The notes: generated from the letters alone by a model not told the origin. A stretch of DNA of 64,000 bases from Cereibacter_A azotoformans (GCF_003050905.1 NZ_QAOT01000019.1); one strand, 5' to 3'. Shown: positions 33,972-43,437, counted from the stretch's first letter. Program-made: numbers and translations.

Positions 33972-36572
33972 CTACCTCTCCTCCCTGACATGGAACCAGC
34001 TTCGGAACGTGCCTCCCCCGCCCGCGGCGCCGGTGGGCAGGCGCCCGCCGATGAAGGCGCCCGAGACGGCGATGCCGTCGGGGTCCGTCACGAAATCGGC
34101 GTGAAAGACGACGCGGAAGGGCAGCCGCAGATCAAGGCGCAGGTCGAAGTGCGTGTTGTCATCGCCCCGCAGGCAGAAGCCCTCGACCTCCTCGGCCTCG
34201 TCGAGCACATCCCAGCCCTCGAGCAGGTCGCCCGCGATCTGCAGGTTCTCGATCGGATGGGCGATCATGCGCGGCCGCGCCCAGTGGATGAGGCCGTGAT
34301 CGTCCTCCACCGGGATCTCGAGTTCCGCCACGACCGAGGGCCCGGCCTTCGTCTGGCCCGTGAAGGCGGGCCACAGCACCTTGCCCTTGAAGGCGATGGC
34401 GAGCCCCGGCCCCTTCACCTGCTCGCTCAGGCCGCCCAGCCCGCCGGGGAAGGGCTCGGCGTGCCTCCAGCTCAGCGCGACGATGGGAATGCCGGGCAGA
34501 AGCCCCGCCCCGTCCGCGCCGTCCCGGCCATCCTGGCCGCGGGGCCCCCGCTCGCCCCGGTCGCCCGTGTCGCCTTTGGGGCCGGCCTCTCCCCTTTCGC
34601 CCGGTTCGCCCCGGGGGCCCTTGCTGCCGGGCGCGCCGGGATCGCCGCGGGGCCCCGGCGGGCCTTCGGCGACACCCTGTTCCAGGATGCAGTCGATCAC
34701 CTGCCGCAGCGTCGCCGCCGAGGGCACGAGCGGCCGGTGGGTCAGGTTGTCGAGGAACAGTTCGCCCTCGCGCGCCTCGGCCCGGTCGTGGATCACCGGC
34801 AGGTCCGCGTCCGGCCCCGGCCAGCGGTAGCCCGCGACATGGCCCAGAACGACCCGGTGGGGGCCCTCGCCACAAAAGCGGCAACCCTTCAGCGCCTGAA
34901 GGAAATGCGCCCCGCAATCCTCCTCGGCGATGTCGATCACCGCCACCACCCCGCGCTCGGGCAGGGTCTCGGGCTGGTCGGCGGCCGCGGCATAGATGCG
35001 CGTGCCGTTCGCGTTCATCGCAAGGTTGAGGCCGATCCCCTCGATGCGGAACGCGTCGGGCGACAGGCCCAGCGTCGGCGGATCGCCTGCATCCTGCGAC
35101 TTCACCGGATCGAGCGGAACGGTGGTGAAACGCGTCACGCCCTCGGCATCGGCCAGGAGCAGGTAGGCCCGCATCTCGGTCGGCGCGAGGGCCATGTCGA
35201 GGGCCCGGCCCGCCATCCGAACGCCGCGCCCGCTTTTCTGCACGCTCGCCCCGGCGTCGATCAGCCGGTACCGCTCGAGCCGGATGGTCTCGTCCTCTTG
35301 CGAGGCGGTGTAGAGAAAGCCGTCGTCAAAGCTCCAGTTCAGCAGGACCAGCCGGGCGCCCGGCGCGGGGGCGTAGCCGCTGGCTTGCGCCGCCTCGGGC
35401 GTCAGCGCGCCCTGACGGAAGAGCGCGGTGTCGATCAGGTAAAGCCGCCCGGCCGCATCGCCCTCGGGCGTGGCGATGGCCAGGAAACGCCCGTCGCGCG
35501 TGATCTCGATCATCGAGGCGCCGCGGGCGGCCGCATCCTCCGGCCCGCCGAACCCATGCCCGAAGGCGAGGCTCGGCTGCCCGTCCAGATGCCCCGTCTC
35601 GCCGGTCTCGAGATAGGCCTCGATCACCTCGCGGCTGTAGGAGACGAGGCGGCTGTCCGCGCCGTTCACGTCCAGCACATAGAGCGTCCCCGAGGTGGGC
35701 GACACCGCCAGCCGCGCCGCCGCCCCCGCGGTCGGGATCACGCGCAAGGGCTCGACCGGCGTTCCGAGCGCCCCGGCCCGCCAGATCCCCACGCCGTTCG
35801 CGGCCGCGCCGTCAAAGCCGCCACCGGCGACGAACAGAAGCCGCGCCTCGCGCGCCGAGGCGGTGTCCGAGATACTGGCCGACCCGCCGATCAGCGCCTC
35901 GAGGTCGTGGGTGTTGCCGTCATGGGCCAGAAGCCGCGCCCCGAGCGCGTCCTGAACGCCCAGCTGCACCAGCGACTCGCCCTCGTTCACATGCACGGCC
36001 CGAGGCACCGCCCCGGCGAAGGAAAAGCTGTGAACCCAATCGAGCCGGGGCGCCTCGACCGGCTCGTGCCGGGCCAGATCCTCGGGGCGCCCGGCGTGAA
36101 GGACGAAGCGGTAGCCCTCGGCCACATGGGCGAAGGCGCCCTCGCCCTCGCAGCCGGGCAGGATGACCGGGGCCTTCTCCTCGCCGCAGTCCTGCCGCTC
36201 GATGGCGATGAAGAGATGCGCGCTGCCGTCGAGCTGCTCCTGCAGGGCAAGGTCCGCCCGCAGCAGATCCGCGATCCGCACCAGCCCCCGCTTCGGAACC
36301 ACGATCTCCTGTCCGCAGCAGTCCAGCGCCAGACCCGGCTCGACCACGACAAAGTCGCGCCGGCAGGTCTCGGACGGGTGCTGGACCAGCTTCAGCCCGC
36401 AGACCGTTCCGGCCCCGTGCAGCAGCGCGTTGTGCATCTGGCGATGGCCCCGGTGGTAGTCCTGCTCGGTGATGAAGTCGCGGGCGAAGAGCGGCTTGCC
36501 GTCGTAGTAGTTGGTGCGGATCGGTTGATGCAGGCCGCAGGGCAGGCAGGATTTCTTGCTGGCGTCTAGCAT
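33972..36572 (-). CDS. Collagen-like fibre protein of the injection system
   Basis: An 866-residue protein. Residues about 10-100 hold a domain (NYYDGKPLFARDFITEQDY, LLHGAGTVCGLKL, VVVEPGLALDCCGQEIVV) common to eCIS-associated proteins. Residues 230-620 read like a beta-propeller of repeated strands (LAVSPTSGTLYVLDVN, DMALAPTEMRAYLLL). Residues about 636-688 are 18 uninterrupted Gly-X-Y triplets (GPPGPRGDPGAPG then GSKGPRGEP and so on), a collagen-like triple helix. A C-terminal beta domain follows. This architecture is expected of a trimeric tail fibre or host-recognition protein. Start ATG 36572, overlapping the previous coding frame end. Confidence 0.75.
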   Translation of the reverse strand: MLDASKKSCLPCGLHQPIRTNYYDGKPLFARDFITEQDYHRGHRQMHNALLHGAGTVCGLKLVQHPSETCRRDFVVVEPGLALDCCGQEIVVPKRGLVRIADLLRADLALQEQLDGSAHLFIAIERQDCGEEKAPVILPGCEGEGAFAHVAEGYRFVLHAGRPEDLARHEPVEAPRLDWVHSFSFAGAVPRAVHVNEGESLVQLGVQDALGARLLAHDGNTHDLEALIGGSASISDTASAREARLLFVAGGGFDGAAANGVGIWRAGALGTPVEPLRVIPTAGAAARLAVSPTSGTLYVLDVNGADSRLVSYSREVIEAYLETGETGHLDGQPSLAFGHGFGGPEDAAARGASMIEITRDGRFLAIATPEGDAAGRLYLIDTALFRQGALTPEAAQASGYAPAPGARLVLLNWSFDDGFLYTASQEDETIRLERYRLIDAGASVQKSGRGVRMAGRALDMALAPTEMRAYLLLADAEGVTRFTTVPLDPVKSQDAGDPPTLGLSPDAFRIEGIGLNLAMNANGTRIYAAAADQPETLPERGVVAVIDIAEEDCGAHFLQALKGCRFCGEGPHRVVLGHVAGYRWPGPDADLPVIHDRAEAREGELFLDNLTHRPLVPSAATLRQVIDCILEQGVAEGPPGPRGDPGAPGSKGPRGEPGERGEAGPKGDTGDRGERGPRGQDGRDGADGAGLLPGIPIVALSWRHAEPFPGGLGGLSEQVKGPGLAIAFKGKVLWPAFTGQTKAGPSVVAELEIPVEDDHGLIHWARPRMIAHPIENLQIAGDLLEGWDVLDEAEEVEGFCLRGDDNTHFDLRLDLRLPFRVVFHADFVTDPDGIAVSGAFIGGRLPTGAAGGGGTFRSWFHVREER

Positions 36573-38632
36573 GGGAGGGCTCCTTCGCCGGGGTCGGCGC
36601 TCAAGACATGCGGAAGGTGGAGCGCGTCCGCGGGCCGCGGCGGCGCGGTGGTGAGGCTGGCCCCCAGCCGGCCGGCCCCCAGCGGCAACCCGGTCGGGCC
36701 AAGGATCATGTCCACCCCCAGCGTGGACCGGCGGCCGATCGCAACTCCCGGCTCGAACAGCCGCAGCGCGAAACGCGCATGGGCGGGAACCGAGGCCGCC
36801 ACGAGGCGCTCGATCGTCGCCCGCGCCTCGGGCGTCGCCGCGAGATGGGCGGGCAGGACGATGGTGAAGCGGTGCGCGGGCGCGGCCGGATCGAGCGGCG
36901 CGCCGCCGATCACCGGCCCGTCCGGCGCCCCGAGATGCTGGGCCACCGGCGGCAGGCGGAAATGCTCGATCACCTGCGGCAGGGGCTCGGCCAGCCCCGT
37001 GTGCCATTGCAGGATGCGCTTGAGGCCCGCGATCGTGCCGCGCTGGCGGAAATGCCCGATCGCCTGCGCGATCATCGCGCGCCGGGTCGCCTCGGGCCAA
37101 GAGGCCAGGAACTCCAGATCGAACCAGGCGCCGAGCCAGGACAGGAAGCCCTCCGGCACCACCCGCGGGTCGAGGATCTCCTCCATGCTGCGATGACGGG
37201 CGGCGATCTCGGCGAAGACCGTGTCGAAATAGCCCAGGAACCGATCGAGGAACCGCGCGCTTTCGGGGTCTTCGTGGAAGGGCGCGGGCAGGTGGCGCAA
37301 CGAGCTGCGCCGCGGCCCGTGGATGTCGATGACCCGCACGAGGGGCGAGGCGCGGCCGTCGCCCGACAGCTCGACCCTCAGCCACAGGAAGCGTCCGGGG
37401 CCGCTCTGGACCAGCCCCTCGGGCAGGGCGCCGCGCCCGAGGACCAGCGGGCGTGACCAGCGGTCCTCGGGCACCAGCGCCAGCCGATCGAAGGGGATCG
37501 CCGCATCCGCCGTCAGCGTCGCGAAGACGAGCCGCGTGTTCACCGGCAGATCGAGGTCGAAGGTGATCCGGTCCCAGGCAAAGCCGGTGCGCCCGCTGTC
37601 GAGCGCCAGCGTCGTGAAGCCGCCCGCGCGCGGCACCTCGATCCGCCGCGGCAGGGCGATCAGCGGCCGCCGGCTCGGCCCGTGCCGCCCCGTGGCGTCG
37701 GGCGCGAGGCCCCGGAACAGGATCGGCGCGTGCCCCGGCCACCCCGGATCGGCCCAGGCCAGACCCTCGGCCGTCCGCCGAAGCGGCGGCAGCGCCAGAT
37801 CGAGCGCATCCTCGGCGACCGCCACGCCCCGGCCCCGCGCGTCGTACGAGACCATGCGGCCGCCGTCGATGGCGTGGATGACGGCGGGCGGCGGCGGGAT
37901 CGCGGCGCAGCCGTCGCCCGCGCATCCGCCGCCTGAAGGCGCGCGCGCGGCCGCCAGCGCGGTGGGCTTGCGCAGCGGGATGCGCGGAAAGGTCGGATCC
38001 TCCCGCAGCGCGCCGTCATGGCGGCGCAGGTGTCCCGGATCCGTCAGCGCCACATAGAGCCGGCCGGCCGCGTCATAGGCGATGGCCTCGGGGCGGCCCC
38101 CCTCCAGCACGGCCGCATGGCGCAGCGCCGCAAGCGGCAGGGCCAGCACCAGAAGCCGCCGCGCGCCGCGGTCGAGGATCGCAAGGTCGCCCGACGGGGC
38201 AAGCGCCACGTCCACCGGCTCGACCAGCGCGAACGGATCACGCGGCGGGCCCTCCTCGGCCGGATCGCAGGGCGACGGCGCGGGCAGCGGCCGCGCGGGC
38301 CAGAGCGGCTCGAAGGGACCCATCGGCCCGGCTTCGGCCCCCGCCTGCGCCGTCAGGATCACGCGGCGCACCGGATCGGCCAGATACATCCGCCCGTCGC
38401 TCGAGATCGCGAGGCCCTTCGGCAGCGTCCGCCCCCCGAAGGTGCCGAAAGGCTCGGCCAGCGGGATCGCGCTGCGTCCGGCGATGGCCAGCGCCAGCGG
38501 GCGGTCGGCGTGGGGAATGCCCGGCCGGCTCTCGGGCGGGCCGAGAGGCCAGCCCAGCCGCGCCGACAGCCGCAGGAACGGCGGCGCGGTGTCCTTGACG
38601 CGCGGCGACGCCGGGGGGCCAACATCAGTCAT
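36566..38632 (-). CDS. Phage tail protein I-like baseplate/fibre-attachment protein
   Basis: A 688-residue protein starting at ATG 38632 inside the end of the baseplate J gene. Residues 30-330 are beta-propeller-like (GLAISSDGRMYLADPVRRVI, AIAYDAAGRLYVALTDPG). The part from about 480 matches the P2 gpI-like tail region: FLDRFLGYFDTVFAEIAARH, then GFLSWLGAWFDLEFLASWPE and RAMIAQAIGHFRQRGTIAGL. gpI-type proteins join fibres to the baseplate. The propeller fused in front is unusual for phage gpI but seen in eCIS loci. Confidence 0.75.
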   Translation of the reverse strand: MTDVGPPASPRVKDTAPPFLRLSARLGWPLGPPESRPGIPHADRPLALAIAGRSAIPLAEPFGTFGGRTLPKGLAISSDGRMYLADPVRRVILTAQAGAEAGPMGPFEPLWPARPLPAPSPCDPAEEGPPRDPFALVEPVDVALAPSGDLAILDRGARRLLVLALPLAALRHAAVLEGGRPEAIAYDAAGRLYVALTDPGHLRRHDGALREDPTFPRIPLRKPTALAAARAPSGGGCAGDGCAAIPPPPAVIHAIDGGRMVSYDARGRGVAVAEDALDLALPPLRRTAEGLAWADPGWPGHAPILFRGLAPDATGRHGPSRRPLIALPRRIEVPRAGGFTTLALDSGRTGFAWDRITFDLDLPVNTRLVFATLTADAAIPFDRLALVPEDRWSRPLVLGRGALPEGLVQSGPGRFLWLRVELSGDGRASPLVRVIDIHGPRRSSLRHLPAPFHEDPESARFLDRFLGYFDTVFAEIAARHRSMEEILDPRVVPEGFLSWLGAWFDLEFLASWPEATRRAMIAQAIGHFRQRGTIAGLKRILQWHTGLAEPLPQVIEHFRLPPVAQHLGAPDGPVIGGAPLDPAAPAHRFTIVLPAHLAATPEARATIERLVAASVPAHARFALRLFEPGVAIGRRSTLGVDMILGPTGLPLGAGRLGASLTTAPPRPADALHLPHVLSADPGEGALPC

Positions 38633-41015
38633 GGGCGGCCACCAGATCCACCGCATCGCGGCCGAGGGACGGCAGATGGCCCTCGGGGACGGCCACGATG
38701 TCGCCCGAGGGCGCGGGCTGCCCCTCGAGCGCGATCGCCAGATGCGAGGCGCGCCGCACGCCGGCCACCCCCAGCATCCGCGCATAGAGATCCCCCAGCG
38801 CGATGTCGGCCCCGAAGGGCCAGCCGGTGCCCGCCTCGCCCCCCGTAAAGGGGCTGAAGAACGCCACCAGCGACGCCGCCACCGCCTCGGTCACCTGCGC
38901 CAGATCGCGGTCGCGCGCGACCGTCAGCCGCGCCGACAGGCGCGCGACGCGCACATAATCCGGGCCGGTGATGTGCAGCTCGGTCGTGATCAGCCGGCGC
39001 GGCTCCAGCCAGCGGCAGATGGCGCGCTTCTGGTCCTCGCTCGGCTGGGGCATCGCCTGCGCGAGCCGCGGCACGACGACCAGCGTCACCGCCCCGTCCT
39101 TCTCGACCAGACCCGCCGCGCCGACCGCCCGGCGCGGCAGGGCGTGGGCGCTGTGCAGCGCGACGCCGGGCGTCCGCATCGCGAGATCGGCGAAATCGGC
39201 CGCGCTCACCGCGCGGTCGCGCATCCGCAGATCATGGGGCGCGCGCAGCTTCACCTCGTCCAGCGGCTCGGCGTCCGATCCGTCGTGGGCCGCGCGCAGG
39301 TTCGTCACGCCCTTCACGTCGCGCAGCCCACCCTTGAGCTTCGTGACCAGCCCGGCGCCCGCATTGCCCGCGCGGCCCCCGCCCACCCGGTAGCGCACCG
39401 CCGTCACGGCCGCCCCCGCCACGGGGATGCGCCCGCGCCGCCCGTCGCCCAGCCGGATCGTCCCGGTCGCGGGATCGAGCAGATAGTGCGGCGACTCCAG
39501 GCCCGAGAGGTGGAAATCCTCGACCCGCTGCCACCCCGGCGCCTGCCCCTGCTCGGCGATCTCGAGGTCAAGGTCCGGCGCCCCGGTCGCCGGGTCGATC
39601 AACACCGGCCCCTTCGGCAGGCGGAACTCCTGCGCGGGGCGGCCGTTCGAGCGGCCCAGCCGGTCGTCGAGCCGCGTCGCCGCCTGCGTGGCGGGCACCG
39701 TGTTCAGGTGAAAGCCGCGCAAGGCCACCGGGGGCGCGGCCTCGCCCGGCGGGCGCAGGAGCGCCCTCAGCCAGTAGAGCGGCAGGTAGCCCCGGTCGTT
39801 GCGCGGAAGGGCCGCGCGATAGCCTTCGTTCACCTTGATCCAGTCGGCCAGCGTCAGCCGCGAGGGATCGAGCGCGAAGCCACCCGGCCCGGCATCCTCG
39901 ATCAGGTCGGCCACCGCGCCCGGATCTTCGCCGCAGGCCGCCACCTCGTCCAGCTCGGCCTCGGTCGCGCCCATCTTCGTCCAGTGGTCGGCCAGCCCCT
40001 CGAGGATCTCGAGCGGCCCCTCGCGCAGCTGCTCGACCAGATCGCCCCGGTCGCGCGGCGGGCGGACGGCGCCGAAGCTGCTCCAGAACCCGGCCGAGAG
40101 CTTCATCGGATCGAGCGGCGTGACGGCGGCGGGCATCTCGAACACCAGATGCCCCGAGCCCGACAGCGCCGCGGTGCCATCCTCGGTCAGGGCCAGCCGG
40201 GTCCAGCCCGCGCTGGCCTCCGGGTCCGAGAACGGGTCCGGTTCGTCGCCCGTCCCGGTGAAGACGTGCCAGACCAGATGATCGAGAGGCACCCCGGCCG
40301 CGCCGGGCGGCGGGCAGGCGGTGCCGATGGGCCCCTCGACAATCCCCGCGCCGTCGCCCGCACCGGGATCGCCCACCCCCACCGCATCGACAAAAAGATC
40401 GAGCGGCCCCGCGGGAAAACGGTCCTCGGAATAGTCGCCGGCCTTGTCCTCGCGCCCCGGCCGCAGCCGCAGCCCGAGATGGAGCGCGACCGGACCCTCC
40501 TGCCGCCCGAACGGATCGAAGCTGTAGGCCCAGCTCGTCACGCCCTTCTCGAACCGGGTCACCAGATCGCGGCTCTGCCCGCCCGAGGGCGCGGGCCGGG
40601 CCACCACCAGCGCCCCCACCGCGGCATCGAGCGCCGCCAGCGTGCGGTCGGTCTCGAACACGAGATCCGAGGGCACCTCGGGGTCTTCCACCCCCACCCG
40701 CGTCAGCCGCGGGATCGACACGCCCACCCGCACCGGGTCCTTGAGGGTAAAGGTCAGCTCGGTGCGGGCCGGCCGCGCGGGTTCGGGGCGGATGCCCAGC
40801 AGGTCGAGGAACCGGAGGTAGTTCAGCTCCGGCACCCGGTTCAGCTCGTAGAGGATCGTCTCGGTCATCCAGGCGTGCAGCTGCACCAGCGCCATGCCCG
40901 GATCGCTGTCGTTGAAGTTCGTCCATTCCGGCGTGTAGCGCGGCAGGCGCGCCCGCGCCTCGTCGAGCAGATCCTTGAAGGTGCGGCTGTCCAGCGGGGG
41001 CGAGGGAAGCGGCAT
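38625..41015 (-). CDS. Baseplate J-like protein
   Basis: A 796-residue baseplate wedge protein, Afp11/gp6/gpJ type. The N-terminus (RTFKDLLDEARARLPRYTPE, WTNFNDSDPGMALVQLHAWM) is diagnostic of 'putative baseplate assembly' proteins of eCIS. C-terminal parts include VKGVTNLRAAHDGSDAEPLD and AVSAADFADLAMRTPGVALH, the gpJ core. Starts at ATG 41015, four bases after the gp25 stop. Twelve copies normally form the wedge ring that holds the sheath. Confidence 0.9.
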   Translation of the reverse strand: MPLPSPPLDSRTFKDLLDEARARLPRYTPEWTNFNDSDPGMALVQLHAWMTETILYELNRVPELNYLRFLDLLGIRPEPARPARTELTFTLKDPVRVGVSIPRLTRVGVEDPEVPSDLVFETDRTLAALDAAVGALVVARPAPSGGQSRDLVTRFEKGVTSWAYSFDPFGRQEGPVALHLGLRLRPGREDKAGDYSEDRFPAGPLDLFVDAVGVGDPGAGDGAGIVEGPIGTACPPPGAAGVPLDHLVWHVFTGTGDEPDPFSDPEASAGWTRLALTEDGTAALSGSGHLVFEMPAAVTPLDPMKLSAGFWSSFGAVRPPRDRGDLVEQLREGPLEILEGLADHWTKMGATEAELDEVAACGEDPGAVADLIEDAGPGGFALDPSRLTLADWIKVNEGYRAALPRNDRGYLPLYWLRALLRPPGEAAPPVALRGFHLNTVPATQAATRLDDRLGRSNGRPAQEFRLPKGPVLIDPATGAPDLDLEIAEQGQAPGWQRVEDFHLSGLESPHYLLDPATGTIRLGDGRRGRIPVAGAAVTAVRYRVGGGRAGNAGAGLVTKLKGGLRDVKGVTNLRAAHDGSDAEPLDEVKLRAPHDLRMRDRAVSAADFADLAMRTPGVALHSAHALPRRAVGAAGLVEKDGAVTLVVVPRLAQAMPQPSEDQKRAICRWLEPRRLITTELHITGPDYVRVARLSARLTVARDRDLAQVTEAVAASLVAFFSPFTGGEAGTGWPFGADIALGDLYARMLGVAGVRRASHLAIALEGQPAPSGDIVAVPEGHLPSLGRDAVDLVAAHD

Positions 41016-41019
41016 CGGC

Positions 41020-41418
41020 TTACTCCATGCCTTCCAGAAGGTAGAACGGATAGACGATGTTCTGCGCGGCGTTGTTGGCGCGCAGCCGGTAATCGACCGA
41101 CAGAAGCAGCGTGTTGGCGGTGTCGGGCGGCGAGGCGGCCGAGACGGCGAGGACGTCGATCCGCGGCTCCCATCGGATCAGCGCCTGCCGCACCTCGTCC
41201 ATGATCGCGGCGCGGGTCGCGGGATTGTTGGGCGCGAAGACATGGTCGTGGATGCCGCAGCCGAAGGTGGGGCGCATGATGCGCGACCGCCGCGGCGTGG
41301 AAAGGATGATCCAGATCGCCTCGCGGATCGACTCGGGGCCCGCCGACCAGTCGAGCCCGCCCTGCGCGGTGACGCGGATGGGAAACCGCCAGCCCTGTCC
41401 CAGAAAGGCGTCGCTCAT
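41020..41418 (-). CDS. GPW/gp25-family baseplate protein
   Basis: A 132-residue protein, the standard gp25 length. It has WRFPIRVTAQGGLDWSAGPE, then the segment SIREAIWIILSTPRRSRIMR that begins the sheath-like fold, and the LRANNAAQNIVYPFYL end. gp25 starts sheath polymerisation from the baseplate. Start ATG 41418, overlapped by the TGA of a 34-codon open frame that fills the gap after the PAAR-like gene. Confidence 0.92.
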   Translation of the reverse strand: MSDAFLGQGWRFPIRVTAQGGLDWSAGPESIREAIWIILSTPRRSRIMRPTFGCGIHDHVFAPNNPATRAAIMDEVRQALIRWEPRIDVLAVSAASPPDTANTLLLSVDYRLRANNAAQNIVYPFYLLEGME

Positions 41419-41521
41419 GGCCCGGCCTCCTTCGGCAGGGCCCCCGGCGCGCCGGGCGGGGCTGCGCTCCGGCGCCGCGTGGGGCGCGGGCTCGATCCGC
41501 TGCGGGGCACGGCGCGCATAG

Positions 41522-41917
41522 TCAGTCCCCCACCAGCACCGAGGGCAGGCCGGCCAGCACCACCCCCTGCGCGTTGTCGTTGTTCTGCGCCGTCCGGTCG
41601 AGCTGGCGGACGATGCCCTTGCCGTTGGCCTTCACGCTGCGCGAACAGCTCGTGAAGGTGCAGGCCTGGTTGAACGTCCCCGAGGTGGCGCCCCCACCCG
41701 TCCCCGCCTCGCCCCCGGTCGAGGTGGGGATGCGGCTGTCTTCGAGGATCACGGGCTTGCCGCCGGCCATGACATCGGCCGAGGCGCCCTGGGCATCGGC
41801 CAGCTGGGCGATGTTCGGATAGGGGATCGGCACGAGCGCGCCGCTCGGCGTCGGCGTGTTGAGGATGTCGGGGAAGGCCATGCAGGTGCCCTCGGTGCGC
41901 GCGACGGGTTTGCCCAT
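41522..41917 (-). CDS. PAAR-like spike-tip protein (DUF4150)
   Basis: A 131-residue protein. The pattern FPDILNTPTPSGALVPIPYP NIAQLADA is split by a few residues from VMAGGKPVILEDSRIPTSTG and FTSCSRSVKANGKGIV, all typical of DUF4150, a PAAR-related cone that caps VgrG-type spikes. A Gly-rich insert (GGEAGTGGGATSG) is present. It follows a DUF2169 gene, a pairing common in type VI secretion toxin loci. Start ATG 41917, behind GGAGGAGT. Confidence 0.88.
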   Translation of the reverse strand: MGKPVARTEGTCMAFPDILNTPTPSGALVPIPYPNIAQLADAQGASADVMAGGKPVILEDSRIPTSTGGEAGTGGGATSGTFNQACTFTSCSRSVKANGKGIVRQLDRTAQNNDNAQGVVLAGLPSVLVGD

Positions 41918-41918
41918 G

Positions 41919-42857
41919 TCACTCCTCCTCCCGGATCTGGACGCTGCGATAGCGGTCCGGGGGCTCGGTCCCGGCGGCCCAGCGAAGCCGCCACAGGATC
42001 TCGGCGCGGTGGGCCGCGGGATCGACGATCAGCGTGTCCGCCCGCATCGCCCCCAGCGGCACCTTGCGCCAGCGCGGCGGCCAGTCGGGGCCGTGGCCGC
42101 ACCAGACCCGCAGCCGCACCCTCGGCACGAGGTCGGGCAGGCGCAGCGCGTAGGGCGTGCCGGTCGTGGCATTGTCCTGAAAGATCTCGACCCGCCCGCC
42201 CGCGGGAAGCGCCGTGCCGGTGCCGCTGTCGTCGAACATCCCGCCGCCGCGACGGTGGAACGGAGCGAAAGCCGCGAGGTCCCCCGCCAGCGCGCGCCGC
42301 GCGTCGCTGCCGCGGGGCTCGAAGCCGAAGAGGTTCCGCGCGCTGTCGCCATCCGCGTCCGCGGGCGGGAGGTCGCGGCCGAGCCAGAGCGTCTCGTCCA
42401 CCGTCACCGCGCCCCGCCGCGAGGCGCCGATGAACCCCAGCACCACGATGTCGGCCCGCGCCTTCTCCAGCGCGGTATCGGCCTCGCGGGCGACGCGGAA
42501 CTCGAGCCGCTTGTCGGGGTCGGTGGCGATGTCCTCGGTCTCGAACGTCTGGCCCGCGACATCCAGCACCTGCACGGCCGGAGGGGTCTCGCCCGGTCGC
42601 GGATCCAGCCGCAGCGCCCCGGCCGGCACCTCGGCCTGATCGACGGGCGGCGCCAGATCGGTGGCGCTGAACAGAAGGACACCCTGATCCGCCATCAGGA
42701 TCGCCCGCCGCGCGGCATCGGCCGAGGGCACCATCCGCCGCGCCCCGGCCCCGTCGGGCACGAGGTCGTAGGCCGCCTTCATCACCACCGCCAGTCCCGG
42801 CGCCCCCGCCAGCACCGCGGCCGAGAAGATCGCGGGATCGGGGGTTTCGACGATCAT
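41919..42857 (-). CDS. DUF2169-like protein paired with the spike tip
   Basis: A 312-residue cytoplasmic protein. Its wording fits DUF2169: an N-terminal strand-rich part with LAVVMKAAYDLVPDG, the central ADIVVLGFIGASRRGAVTVD, and a C-terminal ADTLIVDPAAHRAEILWRLR. In T6SS loci DUF2169 proteins act next to PAAR or DUF4150 tips as loading adaptors. Here the pair is embedded in an eCIS operon. Ends one base before the DUF4150 start. Start ATG 42857. Confidence 0.65.
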   Translation of the reverse strand: MIVETPDPAIFSAAVLAGAPGLAVVMKAAYDLVPDGAGARRMVPSADAARRAILMADQGVLLFSATDLAPPVDQAEVPAGALRLDPRPGETPPAVQVLDVAGQTFETEDIATDPDKRLEFRVAREADTALEKARADIVVLGFIGASRRGAVTVDETLWLGRDLPPADADGDSARNLFGFEPRGSDARRALAGDLAAFAPFHRRGGGMFDDSGTGTALPAGGRVEIFQDNATTGTPYALRLPDLVPRVRLRVWCGHGPDWPPRWRKVPLGAMRADTLIVDPAAHRAEILWRLRWAAGTEPPDRYRSVQIREEE

Positions 42858-42963
42858 GGCGCGGCCCCCTGCCCGGCGGGCGCGCCCGCGGACCCGTTGG
42901 CCGGGTGGGGCCCTGAAGGGGGGCGGGCGCCGCGGGCCTTGGGGCGGGGGACGGGCTGTCGCA

Positions 42964-43437
42964 TCAGTTCAACTCCACCGTGGCGCCCTTGATGGCGGTC
43001 TTGCCCGAGGCTTCGAGCGTCAGGTCGCCCTTGCTGCGGATGGTGATCCCGTCGGAGGTCATCAGGATCTCGTTCTCGTGCCGGTCGCGGATGGTGATCC
43101 CGCTGCGGTCGCCGTCGATCAGCACGACCATGTTCCGGTCGCGCGAGACGAGGCTGCGCTCGGTCAGCTCCTGCGTGGCCGCCCCGCCCTCGCCCGCCGT
43201 CAGGAATCCCAGGATGACCGGGCTCTTCGACGCAAATGCCAGCACGGCCAGATCGTCCACCTCGGGGGCGAAGAGCGCGCCCACCTCGGGCCCGGCCATC
43301 GGCGAGGCGACCTGGACCCAGTCGGTCACGATCCCCTCGGGCCGGTCGAGCCGCTGCACCCGCGCGCAGAGCCCGCGCTCCGAGATTTCCACCTCGACGA
43401 CCCGTCCCAGCACCAGCGCGGTCGGCAGATCAGCCAT
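42964..43437 (-). CDS. gpV/gp5-like spike base protein
   Basis: A 157-residue protein with an N-terminal OB-fold (VLGRVVEVEISERGLCARVQ, TDWVQVASPMAGPEVGALFA PEV split from the next block) and a short beta-helix at the C-terminus (SGITIRDRHENEILMTSDGI, TIRSKGDLTLEASGKTAI). This is the central spike onto which the PAAR-like tip sits. Its start overlaps the hub gene's end by eight bases. Confidence 0.85.
   Translation of the reverse strand: MADLPTALVLGRVVEVEISERGLCARVQRLDRPEGIVTDWVQVASPMAGPEVGALFAPEVDDLAVLAFASKSPVILGFLTAGEGGAATQELTERSLVSRDRNMVVLIDGDRSGITIRDRHENEILMTSDGITIRSKGDLTLEASGKTAIKGATVELN

Noticed and set aside
33957..41204. Long plus-strand open frames (870 and 1040 codons)
   Set aside because: Antisense shadows of the fibre, gpI-like and baseplate J genes; composition is Arg/Gln/His-rich and no motif is present.
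42860..42963. A fourth bridging mini-ORF between the spike and DUF2169 genes
   Set aside because: An ATG overlaps the previous stop, but its frame runs past the next start without the ATGA arrangement of the other three.
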